Source of the DNA: Sapria himalayana
Lineage: Eukaryota > Streptophyta > Magnoliopsida > Malpighiales > Rafflesiaceae
DNA length: 64,000 bases
Direction: 5' to 3'
Assembly: GCA_029783825.1 (NCBI GenBank)
Contig: JAREIK010001332.1
Location: forward strand, 3,210,314-3,274,313
The notes under the pieces are model-generated. The model saw nothing but the letters and a program-made list of their open reading frames with translations, did no database searches and had not been told where the DNA came from. Both the position numbers and the translations under genes were made by a program. Below, one piece after another: positions 1 to 13,210 of the stretch; position 1 is the stretch's first letter, and each line of letters opens with the position of its first letter.

Positions 1-169
1 GTAAATAGCAATCTGAAGGAGAAGAACAATGAAAAAATTACCTTGTAACAGAAGATATTGAATTCCTTGGTAGCTTCCTTGATGTCATTGTTTTGCCTCT
101 ACTTCGAAATATGAAAGAGGGAAATATTGCTAAGTGTTAATGACTTAGAAATTCTTTTTTTAATCAAAA

Positions 170-520
170 AATTTAACCTAGAAATTACCGACCAAATTTT
201 TGGTAGGTAAATGGTTGGTAATTATGACGTTATAAATATTTTGGAAAGTCACTTTACCGATCATTTTTTATGGTAATTTACTTTTGGTCATTAAATGGTA
301 GGTAATTTTTCGGTAATTTGTCAGTAATTTTTATTTGCTAATTCCCTCCTAACTTACAAACTAATTTCCAACCAAAAATATTTGGTCGGTAAATATATAT
401 GGTCTTTGGTTGGAATTATTTTTTTTTCGAAACCCATTTTTGATCTCTAAATGGTCGTGATTTCGTCAGTATTTACCAACCTATTATTTTGGTCGGTAAA
501 TTGGTCAGTATTCTCGTTAT
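170..520. repeat. CACTA-like subterminal repeat region (no gene)
   Basis: Many copies in both orientations of a short motif of the type TTTACCGACC / GGTCGGTAAA are packed into about 350 bp. Such clustered, inverted short motifs are typical of the subterminal regions of plant CACTA (En/Spm) elements. No clear CACTA terminus or transposase is seen, so the assignment is an inference; a decayed non-autonomous element is most likely. Confidence 0.45.
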
Positions 521-2140
521 TTTTTTTTTGTTTGAACATCACCTTTACTCCGCAAATCCTTGAACATGATAAAAGTTAAAAGTAATAATGCTCTTTCTCT
601 ACAAAATTATTACAAAAGCTTGTTTGAGCTTTTGTAATAATAATTATAGTACTATAACACGTTAAAGAAGAATAAAACCTCTGGGGGAATGATACATAAG
701 CTTGTTTAATTGAAGTATCATTTTCTTTAGACAACTAGAGGAGAAACTCATGCAAAAAAAAAAGAGATGAATTCCCATTTTCTTAGCAAATAGAACTGGA
801 CCATTCCTCATGACTTGCGTGTTTGTGTTTTCCAAAGAGTCACCATGCATGACTTTTGTGCATCATGCATATTTTTATACCTTACTCCATCTTTTTTTTT
901 TCAAAACAAAATTTTTATAATTTAAAACTTTACCATTTTTATTTTAATTGTTAACTCCACATCATTTAAACCAGACCGAGAGCAATTATTCTCATTTAAA
1001 TTATGTTAACAAACCAAACCAAATAAATTAACTCAGACCAAATTAAAACTAACCCAAACATGCTTTTATTAATTTTTTTTCAATTAACATTTGTTTATGC
1101 TAGTTCTAAAATAATATAAAATTTAGTTTATTGTATTTTACATATGTATTGAGATTTTTCAATTTTGCTAAATTTCACCTGATAAACTTTGACTTTTAAA
1201 TTTCATTTTTATGCGAGGCGAAGACAAAAAGATAATAATAAAAACTAACAATAGTATAAGCTTTTAATTTGAAATTCTTCAAATATGTAAAAGATGAGCT
1301 TGAGCAAGGAGAAACAAGAAAATTGAGAGAGATGTGACTTGTGAGGAATGGTGGTGATCTTGGACCTTCCTTTGAGAAGAAATTCAGGCTCCATTTTTTA
1401 TAGTTCGTTTTTTTTTATTTATCAAGGAATTTTCTACTTAAAATTATGCTAATATTTTAGCATCATTAATACTTTTTTTACTTTCAGATTTGTTTAACAT
1501 TATGAAATTTATTATTGTTTTTATTTATTCATTTATAACTAGTTATTTATTATTTAATTATTATCTTTCAAATTTCACATTCCTTGGTTAAATAAAATCA
1601 TGGGTTTAACATTAAAAATTTTTATGCTACAAATTATAAAACTTGAATAGCTCATAAATAATTTAAAAATATAACATACCACCAAAATAAAAAATTTTGC
1701 AATTTCCTTATTTTTTAATTCTTTCCAAATTTATAATATTTTAAAAATGAAAATTGTGGACATATGTATTGTATAAAAAGTATGTAAATTTTATGAAGGA
1801 ACAAGTTAAACATAGAATATAAAAAATTGTTATTGAAAATGATGATCTAATGAAATAATAATAATGATAGAAGTAAGTTCATGGAGAAGAATAATTAGAT
1901 GTAGATGGCATTTTAAATAATTTACTGAATGAAAATAAAGTCTTAGAAGTAAAATGAAACCTTGGCCCTTGTGATGAAAAAAAGTTAGGAAAATTATGAT
2001 TAATGATACCAAAATAAAAATAATTACATGTTATCCCAATTTTTTTAATGATTAGTGACCCCAAAATGAATTGTTTATAATTTGATCCCTTTTAGATTAA
2101 TGAACATTGAATGCCCACATTACCTCTCTCATCATTAAAC
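521..2140. other. AT-rich DNA without recognisable genes
   Basis: Stop-rich in all frames, with long A and T runs. The short open frames here have no recognisable protein signature. I see no RNA gene or transposon end. Confidence 0.6.
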
Positions 2141-2168
2141 ATAAATAAAAAATGATTACACATACCCA

Positions 2169-2186
2169 GTTATGCATAACTGGTTA
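2169..2186. repeat. 18-bp perfect palindrome
   Basis: CCAGTTATGCATAACTGG reads identically on both strands, and a partial second copy (GGTTATGCATAA) follows immediately. It could extrude as a cruciform or be a relic of a repeat boundary; no function is implied. Confidence 0.8.
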
Positions 2187-2284
2187 TGCATAAATGCATT
2201 ATGTACAAACACACTAGACTTAGTCCAATTAGCCATGATGAGAAAACATTTGGACATAATTTATGTTTTTAGTTGATAGTTATT

Positions 2285-3385
2285 GTGACTTTGTTACAAT
2301 GCTAAAATTTATCATTTGTGACATGGTCCTAAAATATTATTGGAAGTGTATTTCTCATCCAAAGAAGTTTCATAAATAGTAAAGTAGACTTAAGTACAAA
2401 TATCAATCTCATAGAAAATTACATAAATAGTTTGATTAACTAACAATGAAGAAACTTCTACCTGAGTTGAGTAGACATACTTGAATTTTTTAAAGAATAC
2501 TTAGACTCTAGGGCTAGCTCACTTTCTTGTATAGGATGATAATTTTTTAGTTATTTGGGTAATATTGTGTTCACCTATCGAACAAAAAGTAAATTAGTGT
2601 GAAAATATTATTATGTTATCTTGCCATATGAAGTAGTTATTATCCTTGAATTATTACTACTAAGGATGATCCTCTTATAATTATGCCCTCATTATTTCAC
2701 CATTAAGACAATATATCATTTTGTACATGAGTTATTCGTACATCTACTCTTTTCAGATAATTCATCAACTACTCTTGATGACTAGTTTGAGTATGTATAT
2801 CTATCATGTAACCTCAAATGACTCAACGACCTGAAATAATATAGTACTAAATTCATTTGTATTTTTAAGTATCATATTTGTGATAATTAATATATATATT
2901 TTCACATAAATCTCACATATGGAAATTATACAAGAGGAACTAACTCATAGGAATGTCTTCATCATACAAGTCATCTCCACTACTATATCTACTGATATAC
3001 CTATCACTAACAAACATAGTATATACACGACTCTCACACTATGATGAAACTCCTATGTTAGACATTCTACTAACTGCTATATCACTAGAAAGTCAGTTCT
3101 TCTAGAATATGCATAATTGATTTGTTATATGTACATTTATACTTTTGACTTCATAATCTCTATACTGGCAATGATTAAATTTACCCAAATCTCATGGTTT
3201 CATACATAGGTTTATCTCATATGTTAAGATTAGTATAGTTATTATGTTTTTCTTACCATACTATATGAGTGTGTCTCGTGATAATTTCGTAACCATCCAT
3301 TATGGCCAACACACATAAGCCTATGATATATTAAAAAGCCTAAATTTTGATTCTATATAATATTCAATTTCATCAATACTCTTGA
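2285..3385 (+). repeat. Long direct repeat, copy A
   Basis: This stretch aligns over its length with 5155-6245. Shared landmarks are the phrase around 'acatggtcctaaa', the cluster around 'ggatgatcct', and 'cacacataagcctatgatata'. Copies are diverged by many substitutions and small indels, so the duplication is old. Copy A is cut off at about 3385, where a copia RNase H fragment starts. The family may be a retroelement LTR or leader, but no ends were resolved. Confidence 0.65.
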
Positions 3386-3429
3386 TTATGTATTATAGTT
3401 TAGCATGAATAATAATGAAAAATGTCTAA

Positions 3430-3890
3430 GGCTAGTAGATATGTTGGTGTTGATTAGGATAGAGATATTGATATCTAAAGGTCTACAAATGGATATGTAT
3501 TTAGTTTGTATAGTGGTTTTATGGGACAAATGAGCAAAAGGTGGGTTGTAGTTTTCCTTTCATCCATGGTGGCACAATATATGGCTCTTTCTCAAGTGAG
3601 CAAAGACACTATTTGGATATGAAAGATATGTGTAGAGCTTGGCTTCGGGCATAAGGACCCAAAGCTTAAATATGACAGTCAGGGTATCAACCATCTAGCA
3701 AGCAATCTAACATTCAATGAAAGGACAAAACACACTGACATTCCATACTATTTCATCTAGGAGAAAGTTGACATTAGATTGATTTGGTTGGAGAAAATTG
3801 ACATGAAAAATAAAGTCACTAATTACTTGACAAAGTTTGTAGGTACCAATAAATTTTAGTGCTGTTTGGATGAGACTGGTGTATATAAAA
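3430..3890 (+). pseudogene. Ty1/copia RNase H remnant
   Basis: Conceptual translation across frames gives in order a GY.GVD..GDID..RST.GYVF-like stretch, then VAQYMALSQVSKDTIWI, then a CVELGF..KDPKLKYDSQGINHLASNLTFNERTKHTDI stretch. This is the classic copia RNase H order, including the conserved (N)ERTKH(I/T)D motif. Frameshifts and stops show it is dead. It sits at the truncated edge of repeat copy A; no LTR was identified next to it. Confidence 0.75.
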
Positions 3891-5154
3891 GTATTTATCA
3901 AGTAAGATAATATTAGGATTTAGCTCATATTTATAAAGGCTAAAGCTAAAATAATGGTTCACTATCACTACTCTATAATGTGAAGTCGTGACATGAATAA
4001 ATTAGAATATATTTTGTGTTGTTATAACTAGAAATCTCATATATCTGATCACAATTATGTTCTATGCAGTCATGACATGAAAGAAGTTATAAAATGATCT
4101 ATATCGTTGTGATGAAAAATATTAAGTATTCAAGTATCAATTAAATTTTATATTATCGCAACATTAGTGGAGTCACAACTTGTTTTTTCATGGTTGTTTT
4201 TGAAAGTTAGAAGAATTCTAGTCATGATCATATTCTCTAATGTTGTGATATGAATGAATTATTAACATTATTCTTTAGTATCATTGTATATTTTGATTTG
4301 AATTCAAGTTGCAACATGATTTATGTTGTGGTGACTGGTGATTTAAGGATTCAAATCATGACCTATTTTTTAGTATCATGACATGAATGAAGTCACAATA
4401 GGTTATGTTCTATCATGAGTTAGAACTTAAGTTAAAGGTTTTTTATTTAATTATTTAAAGACTTGTAAATTAAAACTAAAAAATATTCAAAGAAAAAGTT
4501 ACTTCACTATTACAAAAACATAACTAATGCTCAGCTACAATGCAAGAATATGAAAAAGGAAATTCTCTTTTCCACTCTTCTTCTCTCTTTCTATCTCTCT
4601 TCTTCTCCTTTGGTGTATGTGTGCTTCTTCTATGAGTACTTTCATTGTGAGATGTGTGTTATTTCTATGAGAGTTTTGTTTGTATTGAATTATCCATTCT
4701 TATTAACCCTAAACCATAACTATCATCATGATTCCTAATACATATTCATGTGGTCTGCACAAGGGGGAGCCAATGATTCTCATGTAGCATTTTGTGATTG
4801 AAAGCTTATATTTATTTATTTTTTGTGTTTGTTTCTTGCACCCTTATTGTCATATCTAATATGGTTGAAATCAATTATCTTATTTGAGGCCTCACTTGAG
4901 ATCTAGTTCAAGATCGAGGTGGAAGGGGAACTAGTCTAAGGGATACGCATGCTTACAATTCATCAAAAATTAGTGAGTTGTCATCTTCTTTTATTTACTT
5001 GGACATCTTGCCTTTCTTATGGGTGAAATGTTGTATCGCTTGATTCTTAGTGTTATGGCTTCTATTATTGTTGTGTGACATAATGACATGCATTCTTAGT
5101 TCTTTATTGTTGCATTATAGTTACTCAATTCAACTCAAATGCATTTGCACATAA
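3891..5154. other. Repetitive AT-rich DNA with dispersed 'catgacatg' motifs
   Basis: 3950-4440 contains repeated degenerate phrases of the form catgacatgaa...aagtcac, which recur at 7560-8130. A CT-rich stretch follows at 4560-4620. The 62-codon frame at 4550-4738 is a low-complexity chance ORF. A CACTATTACAAAAACA phrase near 4507 resembles a CACTA terminus but has no partner. Confidence 0.45.
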
Positions 5155-6770
5155 TGTTACAACTTTGTTATGGTGTTGAAACTTATTGTTTATAACATGG
5201 TCCTAAAGTTCATTAGACAATTATCTCTCATCCAATAAAGATCCACAAGTATACATGTCATATAAGTAGTAAAGTGAACTTAAATCTAAATATCGATCAC
5301 ATGAGATTGCATAGGTAATTCGATTAACCAATAGTAAACTAATTGTTGTCAAAGTTGAGTAGATAGAATTGTGTTTTCAGAAGAATACTTAAACCCTTGG
5401 GTTGGCTTAGTTCCTTGTATATAATTGTGTTTTCTTAGTATTTGGGTAATATTATATTAGACTATCAGACAAAGGGTAAATGAGTATGAAAATACATATG
5501 TGGCCTTTTGGCATATAAGGTGGCTATCATCCTTAGGCTATCACTACCAAGGATGATCCTTTCATAGTTATTCTCTTAGTATTTCACAATCAAAACAACA
5601 AATCATTCTATTTATAGGTCATTCCAATCTTTACTCCTTTTAGGAAATAGGTTAATTGCCCTTGATGACTACTTTAAGTATGTATTTCTACTATCTAATA
5701 TCTAATATCTCAAAGATGCAAAATAATATAATACGATATGTATTTGAGATTTTGGCTTCATAAGTATCAAAATTTTGATAATTAATAAACATCTTCCAAC
5801 ATATATCACTTATGTAAGTCATAAAAAAGGAAATGACTCATAGGTAAGTCACCACAATATGAGTCACCTTCACTTTCATGTATCACATAACATACATGTC
5901 ATCATATTCCCATGACATACAAGTCATACACTATGGTGAAACCACTAGATTTGACATTCTACTTAACTTTTATCACTTGAATGTTAGTTCTTCTAGAATA
6001 TGAATATGGATTAGTTAGGTATTTGTATTTTTTGTCTTCGTCAGCACCATACTCACAAAGAATAAACTTACCTCAATCTTGAGTTTTCACACATGGGTTT
6101 TTCTCACATGTTAAGTTTAGAAGGATTCTCACTTATTTATTACCATGTCATGTGAGTATATATCATAACTTATCTATCATCTTTTGCTATGACTGATATG
6201 CATAAAGCCATGATATAGTGAAAACTCTAAATCTCAATCTTAAATGACATTTATATCAATCAATATTCAAAGAATAATATTACCACAAAAATATAAAACC
6301 ATTATACAAGTATATAAAACCAATGCTATATCTCAATTTAGTTTAACATTGAAGAAAAATTCATGCAAGATATTTTGAGAGTATTCTCATGGAATCAAGG
6401 GTTCCTAATGAAAGCCCAATTGAGTTTATAAGTCTCAAAACCTAAATTCAAATAAATAATGCTTGTGTTTGCCTTGGATTTACCCCTAATTAGGGATTGG
6501 AAGTTGTGTTCCTAGGGTTTGTTTCCCTTTACTCAAAATTTAATCTCCCTTACTTCACTTCTTTATTATTTCTCTAAGTGTTGGTTTTTTTTATTTTTAG
6601 GATCTATTCAATACTTTAAGATGAAAGGCACGACACTGGCTTGAGGTCATAAGTTTATTTTCTTAACAGATTTTTGATAGAGCACAAAATTCATGGTGGC
6701 ACTAAATGCCATGATTCAAGCAACTCCTCTTTGAGCAAATTATCACAATACTAGGAAGGGATTGGTCATA
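5155..6770 (+). repeat. Long direct repeat, copy B
   Basis: Its 5' two thirds match copy A (2285-3385). Its 3' part, from about 5990, matches the next copy at 6800-7600, with shared phrases 'atataaaac', 'atattttgagag' and 'cctagggtttgtt'. This is the longest copy and the best representative of the unit. No coding signature was found. Confidence 0.65.
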
Positions 6771-6799
6771 GGTATGTTTATAAAATCAAATCACCATTT

Positions 6800-7600
6800 T
6801 ACAATAGATTTTTTAGAATATGCACAATATATTGGTCATAAATATATTTGTATATTTAGATTAAATGTATCATACTCGTAATAATTAAATTTATCTTAAT
6901 CTTAGGTTTTCATACATGAGTTTATATCACACATTAAGATTTGAATGATTATCACTTCCTTTTTACTATACCATATGAGTGTGTCTCATAATTTATCTAT
7001 CATCATTTGTTATGACTGACACACATAAACCTATGATATAGTTAAAATCCTAAATTTCAATTCTAAATAATTTCTATATCCATCAATATCCAAATCATAA
7101 CATTATCACGAATATAAACTTTGTAAAATTAAATCACCATTTCACAAGTATATAAAACTAACCCTATATCCTAATTTAGCTTTGACATTGTGGAATAAAT
7201 TATGTAAGATATTTTGAGAGACATCTCATGTAATCAATGATTCTCAATAAAAGCCTAAGTGAGAATCAGAGTCTCAAAATCTAAACCCAAATAAATATTC
7301 TTTGCATTCTTCTTGGATTTGCCTCTAATGGGGGGCTTGAAGTGTGCCTAGGGTTTGTTACTATTGGATCAAAATTTAATTTCTCTCGCATCTCTTTTTT
7401 TGTTTTTCTCTAAGTATTACTTCTATACTTTGAGAATCCTTGTGAGACCTTAAGCTAGAAGTGGTGGCATTGGATTAAGGTTACAATTGTATTGTCTAGT
7501 CAGAAAATATGTGGAGTATAAAAGTCATGGTGGTAATGAATATTACAACTCAAGTAACTTTTATTTGAAGAAAATTATCATGGCACTAGGAATGATCGTG
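6800..7600 (+). repeat. Long direct repeat, copy C (partial)
   Basis: Corresponds to about 5990-6770 of copy B, arranged head to tail immediately after it. It lacks the 5' part of the unit. Divergence from copy B is comparable to that between A and B. Confidence 0.6.
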
Positions 7601-8635
7601 ACTGATGTATTCACTCTAGATTAAAAAGTCATGACAATGGGAATGGTAGTGACTTAGATGTTTTCTCACTTGAACATAATATCATAATGTTGGAAACACC
7701 ATGACCATAGTAAATGCTCTATGAAACAAAATATCATGGTATTTAGAATTATGCAAACGGAGTAAAGCTCTTTAGAGCACAATGTCATGATATAAAATTT
7801 TATCAAGACTTATTTTATTTAATATTTTTTTATATCGATTAAGGCATAATACTAGAAAATATTATTACTTCTTATACCAGTAAGGGTCATAAAAATAAGG
7901 CCATTGTCATTATAGTATTTTAGAGATAATGTAGCACGAATCCAAGACAATATCATGGTCATGAAGACTATGTTGTATAATGAAAATAATATGTTAACTC
8001 GATGTTAGAGTCATAACATATAAAGATTACTACCACGACTAATTTTGTTGAGTGATGGCCAAGAATGAATATCACAATAACTCATTCAGATTGTGAAAGG
8101 AGTAACCAAGTCGTGACATGGGAAATGTCACAACTCTCCATTTTTTTTCTTCTCTCCAAGTCATTTCTCTACCAAAATTATCAATTTCTTCCAAAATAAT
8201 TCTAATTTCAATAATATCAATCAAATTCTTTCAAAATAGATATTTAGTGAAATCTCTATAATAAATACTTAACTATATACAAACACAATAGTGAATAAAT
8301 ACCAAATGACCCCACATAGTTGATACATGGAGTGTCAAACACATACCATTTTGTTATTTTCACTTCCTTTCTACTTCCAACTAAAAATCATTCTCCTACA
8401 TGTATATTTGCTTGATCATCTAACATATCTGGGTTTGCTAGAAAATTAGATAACTAATAATTAAACGTGGAAATATAAAAAAAAAGGTTAAATGACTAAG
8501 CAAGAATTGGTTTGTGCTCTTAAATAAGAAAATCCAAAAATATGATTACCATAGTAAAAAAAGATAAAAAAAATAAACATATAAACATTTATATATGCTT
8601 ATACATTTAAACATATAAATATAAATAATATATGT
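7601..8635. other. AT-rich DNA, no gene seen
   Basis: Contains more 'gtcatgaca...gtgact' phrases to about 8130, then featureless AT-rich sequence. No coding or RNA signature. Confidence 0.5.
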
Positions 8636-8660
8636 GTCTGTGTGTGTGTGTGTGTGTGTG
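8636..8660 (+). repeat. (TG)n microsatellite
   Basis: A TG dinucleotide run of about 12 units with one interruption near its start. Confidence 0.95.
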
Positions 8661-8730
8661 TTTATAAGTTTAATTATATATAAATGGTTATATGCAATTA
8701 TATAAACATATATTTATCCATTTATAATTA
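8661..8730. repeat. Left arm of inverted repeat flanking the copia element
   Basis: The stretch beginning tttataagtttaa aligns, as reverse complement, with 13630-13705 (roughly four of five bases by eye). The two arms face each other across the copia element and could be long terminal repeats of an older AT-rich MITE into which copia inserted. AT-richness lowers confidence. Confidence 0.4.
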
Positions 8731-8910
8731 AGAAAACTAGAGTCTCCAAAAATATGTATACATTTTTAGAATAAATATGTATACATTTTTAAAATCAAAA
8801 AGCATTGATCTTTGTCTTCTTTATTGAGCTGCACATGGGCATCTTTGGTTCAGTAAATGGGTGGCATAAATTCTATAGTGGAAGCTTTTGGGTAAGCGAG
8901 ATAAACTATG

Positions 8911-9100
8911 TGAATAAATTGATAAAATATCTATCTTTTATTCATTCCTCAATTGTATATATTGTTTATAAGATAACTTTGAAATGTAAAATGACAAATA
9001 AATAATGCTATATACTAGGAAAGAAGAAAAAATAATTTTCGAATAAAACAAAAAATCCTAAATTTATACTTTGAATTGCTTTGTTCAAACTTGTTCGACA
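8911..9100 (-). repeat. 3' LTR of copia element (- strand)
   Basis: Aligns with 13018-13210 over its full length. On the + strand it starts TGAATAAAT and ends TTCGACA. On the - strand it is directly preceded by a purine-rich tract (TTGAAGGAGGG, 9101-9111), as expected for a polypurine primer next to a 3' LTR. Two LTRs of about 190 bp are short but normal for copia. Confidence 0.8.
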
Positions 9101-9149
9101 CCCTCCTTCAAGTTGTAGTAGGAATGAAAATATAAAGAACACCCAATTT

Positions 9150-9560
9150 ATGAAGTATTCAAAGATGAGTGTCACCTTTGAGTGGCTTAGTAAAAATATT
9201 TGCTAATTGGTTGCAAAAATGTAGGTATGATGGAGTAAGGAGACCTTGTTAAATTTTTTACCTAACAAAATAATAGTCAATCTCAATATATTTGGTCTTT
9301 TTATGAAAAATAAAATTTTCAACAATATGAATTACAGATTGATTATCACAATGAACTTTAATGGGTTTTAAATGAGTGATACCAAGATTTGTAAGAAGAT
9401 ATTTTAATCATTGTAATTCAAATGAAAGTACAACAAGTGAATGATATTGCTTACACTGAAGAATGAGAAACCATTGGTTATTTATTGGTTTTCCAAGAAA
9501 TAGGAAAGCTAATGTGGTGAAATAACTAATGGTACTAGTGGAGTGACATGTTGTAGGGCA
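9150..9560 (-). pseudogene. Copia RNase H (broken)
   Basis: The reverse strand reads like [32 protein letters not shown] of copia RNase H: NPLKFIVIINL..ILLKILFFIKRPNILRLT, followed by a TYIFATN*QIF stretch matching the usual PS.EQLADIF. Several frames and stops are involved. Confidence 0.7.
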
Positions 9561-9879
9561 ACTGCACCTACCCAAAATTTTTATATCCTATATGATTAAT
9601 TAAGTTTGATGCAAAAAAGAATAATCCTTTGCCAATAGTACCTTTAAAATAATGAGGAACTTATTTGGTAGCATCAAGATGATCATAATGATAAGATTGC
9701 ATAAATTTGACATAGCATGTTCACCATATATTAATATATGGTTGTGTGAATGTAAAATAAAAAAGGGGACTCACTAGTCAATGATAAATTATTTAATCAG
9801 TGAGAGTAGTACTATTTGCTAGTAAAGAATTAGAACTAGTCATACTAGAATCAGATAACATGCTAAATATATTTTTTCT

Positions 9880-10420
9880 TTGACATAAAACTCCTTATTT
9901 AGATCGAGAGACTTCAATACCTAAAAAATAAAAAAGAGTGCCAAGATCTTTAATGGAAAAAGAAAGAGTAAAAAAAAAATTGAATTTAGAAATGATGATA
10001 TGATGATATCATTACTGCTAGTGATCATAATATCAACATAGGCGAGAATAAAAATTAATATTGAACCTAGCATATGTTAAAAATTATAGTCTAAAATGGA
10101 TTATTGAAAACAATGATTAGTAAGCATGGTAAAGAATTTAGAGAATAACCATTGAGAAGTGTGTTTTAGACCATAAATAAATTTATTTAATTTACATACA
10201 TGATTCTCTCCTTGATGAGAGAAGGTTTCATATAAACTTCTTTATTGAGATCTCCTAAAAAATGTATTATTGACATCAAGTTGATCTAGAGATTTATTTT
10301 TCATGATAGTGATGAAAAGAAAGATGAATAATAATTAGAATCACAACAAGTTCAAAGATATCTTGCTAATCTTTACCTTCAAATTGAGTATAACCTTTTG
10401 TAACTAAACAAGTTTTATGT
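9880..10420 (-). pseudogene. Copia reverse transcriptase (broken)
   Basis: In order on the - strand: LDQLDVNNTF, a GEN.VCKLNKFIYGLKH stretch, an AYVDIMI stretch matching the YVDD box with the second D lost, and IKDLGTLFYFLGIEVSRS. These are conserved copia RT blocks. The altered YVDD motif and many stops show inactivity. Confidence 0.8.
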
Positions 10421-11389
10421 TTCTCAATTGAATAATCTTAGTGATATTTAATTTTGTAGACCCATTTTTAACTATTTGGTGATTTTCTCTTTAGAAGAGA
10501 AGATAAAGATCAAGTGTTATTGGATACGAGAGTCTGGTTTTTAATTAATTGGTGATTTTTCATGGTTTGAGAATAAGATTGCGGTTCTTGAAGTTCAATG
10601 ATACTTGTTAAAAAAACAATGAAAATGGCTAAAAGATGAAAAGGAAAAATAATTAGTTAGTGAAAAATCTATTAAAAGAGAAGTGTGATTGCATATATAA
10701 TCCTTGAGATAACTTAGTGGCTAATGATCTTGTGGAGGAAGCTTATGTGTTATAGAATTATGTTCTATAGAAAGAGAATTAGGAGATGAAGGACTAAATG
10801 TATTATCTATTTGATAATTACTTAAAATGGATTCTATTGAATCGTTAGAATGATTAAATAGATGATGACAAATCAATTATAGAGTCACTAGAAGAATTAT
10901 TAGAAGAAATGCCAATAGGCATCACTAGTAAAATATAGTAACAAGTTATATCATCATGAATGAGAATGATATTAATGGAATTGTTAAATGATGGAGATTG
11001 ATGATTGTGATATGGAAAAATTGACTCATGGAATATAACATCGGGAGAAGAATACATTTGATGAGTTTTGATATTTATATAACATCAGGAGAAGCATAAC
11101 CAATGAAACTTCTAGGTTTAGCTCTTTCATCAAATATATGTTGAATATTCATATTTTTATTAAAACACAATCACCCAAAAATTTGAAAAGATGTGTATGA
11201 AAAGATAATTCCAAGTAAAAATTAGTGAGATAATTATATTTAAGAATAGGACTAGGTAATTTATTTATAAGAAAAAATAGTTATAAAAAATATATTCACC
11301 CCAAAATGAAAGAGGCAAGTTTGATAAAAATCATAAAGCTCTAGCAACATCAAGTAATTATCATTGCTTATGTTCTCCAATGACATTTT

Positions 11390-11990
11390 GTTGGGGAACA
11401 CAACATAACTACATTGGTCAATAATTCCATGTTCATGAAATCATATTTGAATTTGTTTGGAATGAAATTTAGTATCATTATCTGAATGAACAATTTGAAG
11501 TTGAAAAAGAAAGATGTTTCGATTAATATAATTAATTCAAGAAACATTTGTCTTGAATTATTGATTTATTTGATTAAAAAAATAAATCAACATGTTAAAA
11601 ATTTCAGATTTTTGTTTCATTAATTAAATCCAAGTATACCTTAAATAATCATCAACAATTATTAAAAAGAAATGAGATCCATTTTTAGAAGAGGTAAAAA
11701 AAGAGCCCCAAGTGCCAACATGAATTAATTCAAAATAATGAGATAAACAAGATGAGCTTTAGGGAAAAGAAAGACATGCATGATTGTTTAGCACATGAAC
11801 ACACATCACATACAAAAATTTTATATGGAATAATACATAGAAAAGCCTTTAACAAAAACGAAATTAAAATGAGAACTAGATGGATGACCAAGACAATAAT
11901 GCCATAGGTCAAACTTATTACGATGCTTGAAAAGAAAATAGAAAATTAAAAAGTGAAATCAACCTCTAGATAAAAGAGACCATTGCAAGC
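11390..11990 (-). pseudogene. Copia GAG-pre-integrase and integrase (broken)
   Basis: The - strand reads LWHYCLGHPSSSHFN...CDVCSCAKQSCMSFF, the HHCC zinc-binding pre-integrase segment, then FFLIIVDDYLRYTWIYLMKQKSEIFNMLI, the integrase core start. It lies upstream of the RT relic as copia order requires. Frameshifted. Confidence 0.8.
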
Positions 11991-13017
11991 ACTACCTTGA
12001 GTAATCATCATATTCATTGCTTAGTCATGAAATATGCATTAAGAAGATGAAAATAAGGCATTACAATTGCTTGATTTGTTAATTGCAAAATAGATAATAA
12101 AATGTATTTGAAAGATGGAATATGAAAATTATCTTTGAGAATAATTGGTGATGAATAATGAATCATGTATATGTGCACCACATGCACATGAGAGCCATCA
12201 AACAAATTAACTAAAATACCATTTTGAATAATTGAATATGAATACAAAAAATAAAAGAGATGTGCTTATATGATTAAAAGTATCATAATCAATAATCCAA
12301 CAAGGAGATAAACAAGTGAGAATTATACATGCTAAAAAAAGCATTGGTACTTTCTAGATGGCTTAAAAGGTAGTTTACATGTATAGAGTGCTGTAAAATC
12401 AATTGTTGCAGTGGTTCAAATATTAATCTTTTATCATTTTTTTTCTTAGCAAACTAAATTATAGATATGCTGAATTTATGAGAATATATTCATCAAGCTA
12501 ATTTAGTTGTTAATAGCTAAAAAGTGATCATGAAGTCCTTGAAGACACTCCATAACATGATATTGATTTTGTTGATCAACATAACTTTTAGCATGCTGAG
12601 ATCGAGAAAATAGAATTGAGTTCATCCCATTAGGATTTGAGTTGAGTAAAATATAATGAAATAGATATACCTTCTAGCTTGAGGGAAGTTATTAATTATT
12701 TCAATTGATAGATTTAGGAGTATTGATTGAAAAAAAATAGGCATTGAGATCAATCTAAATTTGTGTTATAGTTTTAGCATACAAGATACTTTGGTGAATA
12801 CGGGGAAATACTGAATTAAGAATCCAACTTCTTACCAAGTTGTTAAAGGGTTCCCAATCAAAAACCCAACTTCTTTTTTGCACGAAGTGCCATTCTAGTT
12901 GCACGACTTCTTAATCCATAATTGTCTCCTATCAGGAAATGTGTAACAAAGACTATTGAAAGACTATCAACAAAAAATACATGAGAAAAAAATTAAATTT
13001 ATTTATCCAATACCATT

Positions 13018-13210
13018 TGAATAAATAGTAAAATGTTGATCTTTTATTCATTCCTCAATTGTATATATATTGTTTACAAGATAAATTTGAAAATTAAAAT
13101 GCAAAATTTAATAAAGCTATATATTAGGAAATAATAAATAATTACTTGATGAATAAAACAAAAAATCCTAAATCTATGCTTTGTATTGACTTATTCTAAC
13201 TTGTTCAACA
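13018..13210 (-). repeat. 5' LTR of copia element (- strand)
   Basis: Partner of 8911-9100. On the - strand its terminal TTCA is followed after two bases by TGGTATTGGAT, close to the usual TGGTATCAGAG primer site (13005-13015). Begins TGTTGAACAAG on the - strand. Confidence 0.8.

Larger units (their letters stand above)
8911..13210 (-). mobile_element. Decayed Ty1/copia retrotransposon with both LTRs
   Basis: About 4.3 kb between two LTRs, reading on the - strand: 5' LTR, primer site TGGTATTGGAT (initiator tRNA-Met type), GAG-pre-integrase, integrase, reverse transcriptase, RNase H, polypurine tract, 3' LTR. This is the order of Ty1/copia (integrase before RT). All coding parts carry frameshifts and stops, so it is non-autonomous. 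The 5-bp flanks (ctatg and aatta) do not match, so the ends are either eroded or slightly misplaced. It lies outside the host gene, upstream of exon 1. Confidence 0.8.

Noticed and set aside
4550..4738. Small secreted protein starting MKKEILFSTLLLSFYLSSSP
   Set aside because: It looks signal-peptide-like, but the hydrophobic run comes from a CT-rich tract, nothing recognisable follows, and no promoter or conserved cysteine pattern is convincing.
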